A stretch of DNA of 64,000 nucleotides. Source: Planctomycetaceae bacterium (GTDB lineage Bacteria > Planctomycetota > Planctomycetia > Planctomycetales > Planctomycetaceae). The DNA lies in assembly GCA_021732415.1 (NCBI GenBank), contig JAKFVC010000034.1, forward strand, positions 1 to 64,000, written 5' to 3'. The notes under the pieces were generated by a model. The model saw nothing but the letters and a program-made list of their open reading frames with translations. It did not search any database and had not been told where the DNA came from. Below are positions 63,889 through 64,000 of this stretch, one piece after another. Made by a program: the position numbers and the translations under genes. Every line of letters begins with the position of its first letter. Position 1 is the stretch's first letter.

Positions 63889-64000
63889 TGGGAGGGCGAG
63901 GCTCCCGCCGAGCCTAAAGCGAGCTTTAGCTCGGAGTCCGCCGGAGGCTGAAGGTATGCCTCCGGCGGACGCCGACCTGCGGTCGCTTTAGGCTCGGCGG
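63889..64000. repeat. Inverted repeat, family C, cut by the window edge
   Basis: Starts GGGAGGGCGAGGCTCC, contains GTCCGCCGGAGGC and GCCTCCGGCGGAC, and ends in GGCTCGGCGG at the last base. It is the third family C copy and its right end is probably outside the window. It lies upstream of the sulfatase gene. Confidence 0.88.

Noticed and set aside
1-64000. CRISPR array
   Set aside because: The repeats found are dispersed kilobases apart and palindromic; none are tandem direct repeats with regular spacers.

Overview
The window looks like a chromosomal segment from a planctomycete (phylum Planctomycetota). The evidence is three DUF1501 proteins with twin-arginine-like leaders, a large PVC-type membrane-bound dehydrogenase fused to a C-terminal CxxCH cytochrome, a redoxin/cytochrome/copper-monooxygenase fusion, a secreted sulfatase, EF-hand and BON secreted proteins, and a MoxR/DUF58 pair. 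No phage genes, transposase, rRNA or CRISPR array is visible. One tRNA (Leu, UAG) lies at 36117-36198.

Layout. 1-2.2 kb: a TPR/HEAT lipoprotein. 3.1-9.9 kb: a tripartite heavy-metal-type RND efflux set, with adaptor and pump on + and the outer-membrane factor convergent on -. 10.3-16.2 kb: a large secreted PPC-type protein divergent from a DUF1501 protein, a Dabb protein and a PQQ-type beta-propeller. 16.5-19.2 kb: a radical SAM enzyme and a flavin-dependent halogenase-like oxidoreductase, the most suggestive two-gene pathway here. 19.6-26.8 kb: exported BON, EF-hand and small proteins, the redoxin/cytochrome/monooxygenase fusion and an MMPL/RND transporter. 27.1-41.2 kb: PVC-type cytochrome, EthD protein, a VOC-like unknown, small membrane proteins (one apparently frameshifted), an M48 lipoprotein peptidase, a small hydrolase, MsrA, DUF1294, tRNA-Leu, DUF58, MoxR, endonuclease III and a second DUF1501. 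41.6-54.5 kb: an eleven-gene exopolysaccharide locus, all on +, with several overlapping or near-overlapping genes. 54.8-63.8 kb: periplasmic peroxiredoxin, a third DUF1501, a DUF255-DsbD fusion, a KaiC-like ATPase, a DUF4392 protein and a sulfatase.

The exopolysaccharide locus holds a Wzy/WaaL-type polymerase or ligase, two FemAB/BioF2-like acyltransferases, three GT4 glycosyltransferases, a NodB deacetylase, a hexapeptide acyltransferase, a GT2 glycosyltransferase, an unrecognised membrane-anchored protein and a membrane-anchored EEP-family protein. It has no visible flippase, priming transferase or chain-length regulator.

The strongest signal not explained by genes is in the intergenic DNA. 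At least eight families of palindromic or inverted repeats recur between genes. Most copies are long inverted pairs, and some are nested: one family flanks another at 19200-19345, and a two-family composite sits at 54485-54703. They look like REP/MITE-like elements with no transposase in the window, and I regard them as the best candidate for something undescribed here. Start sites were moved inward from the longest reading frame wherever a signal peptide or ribosome-binding site made a later start more credible.
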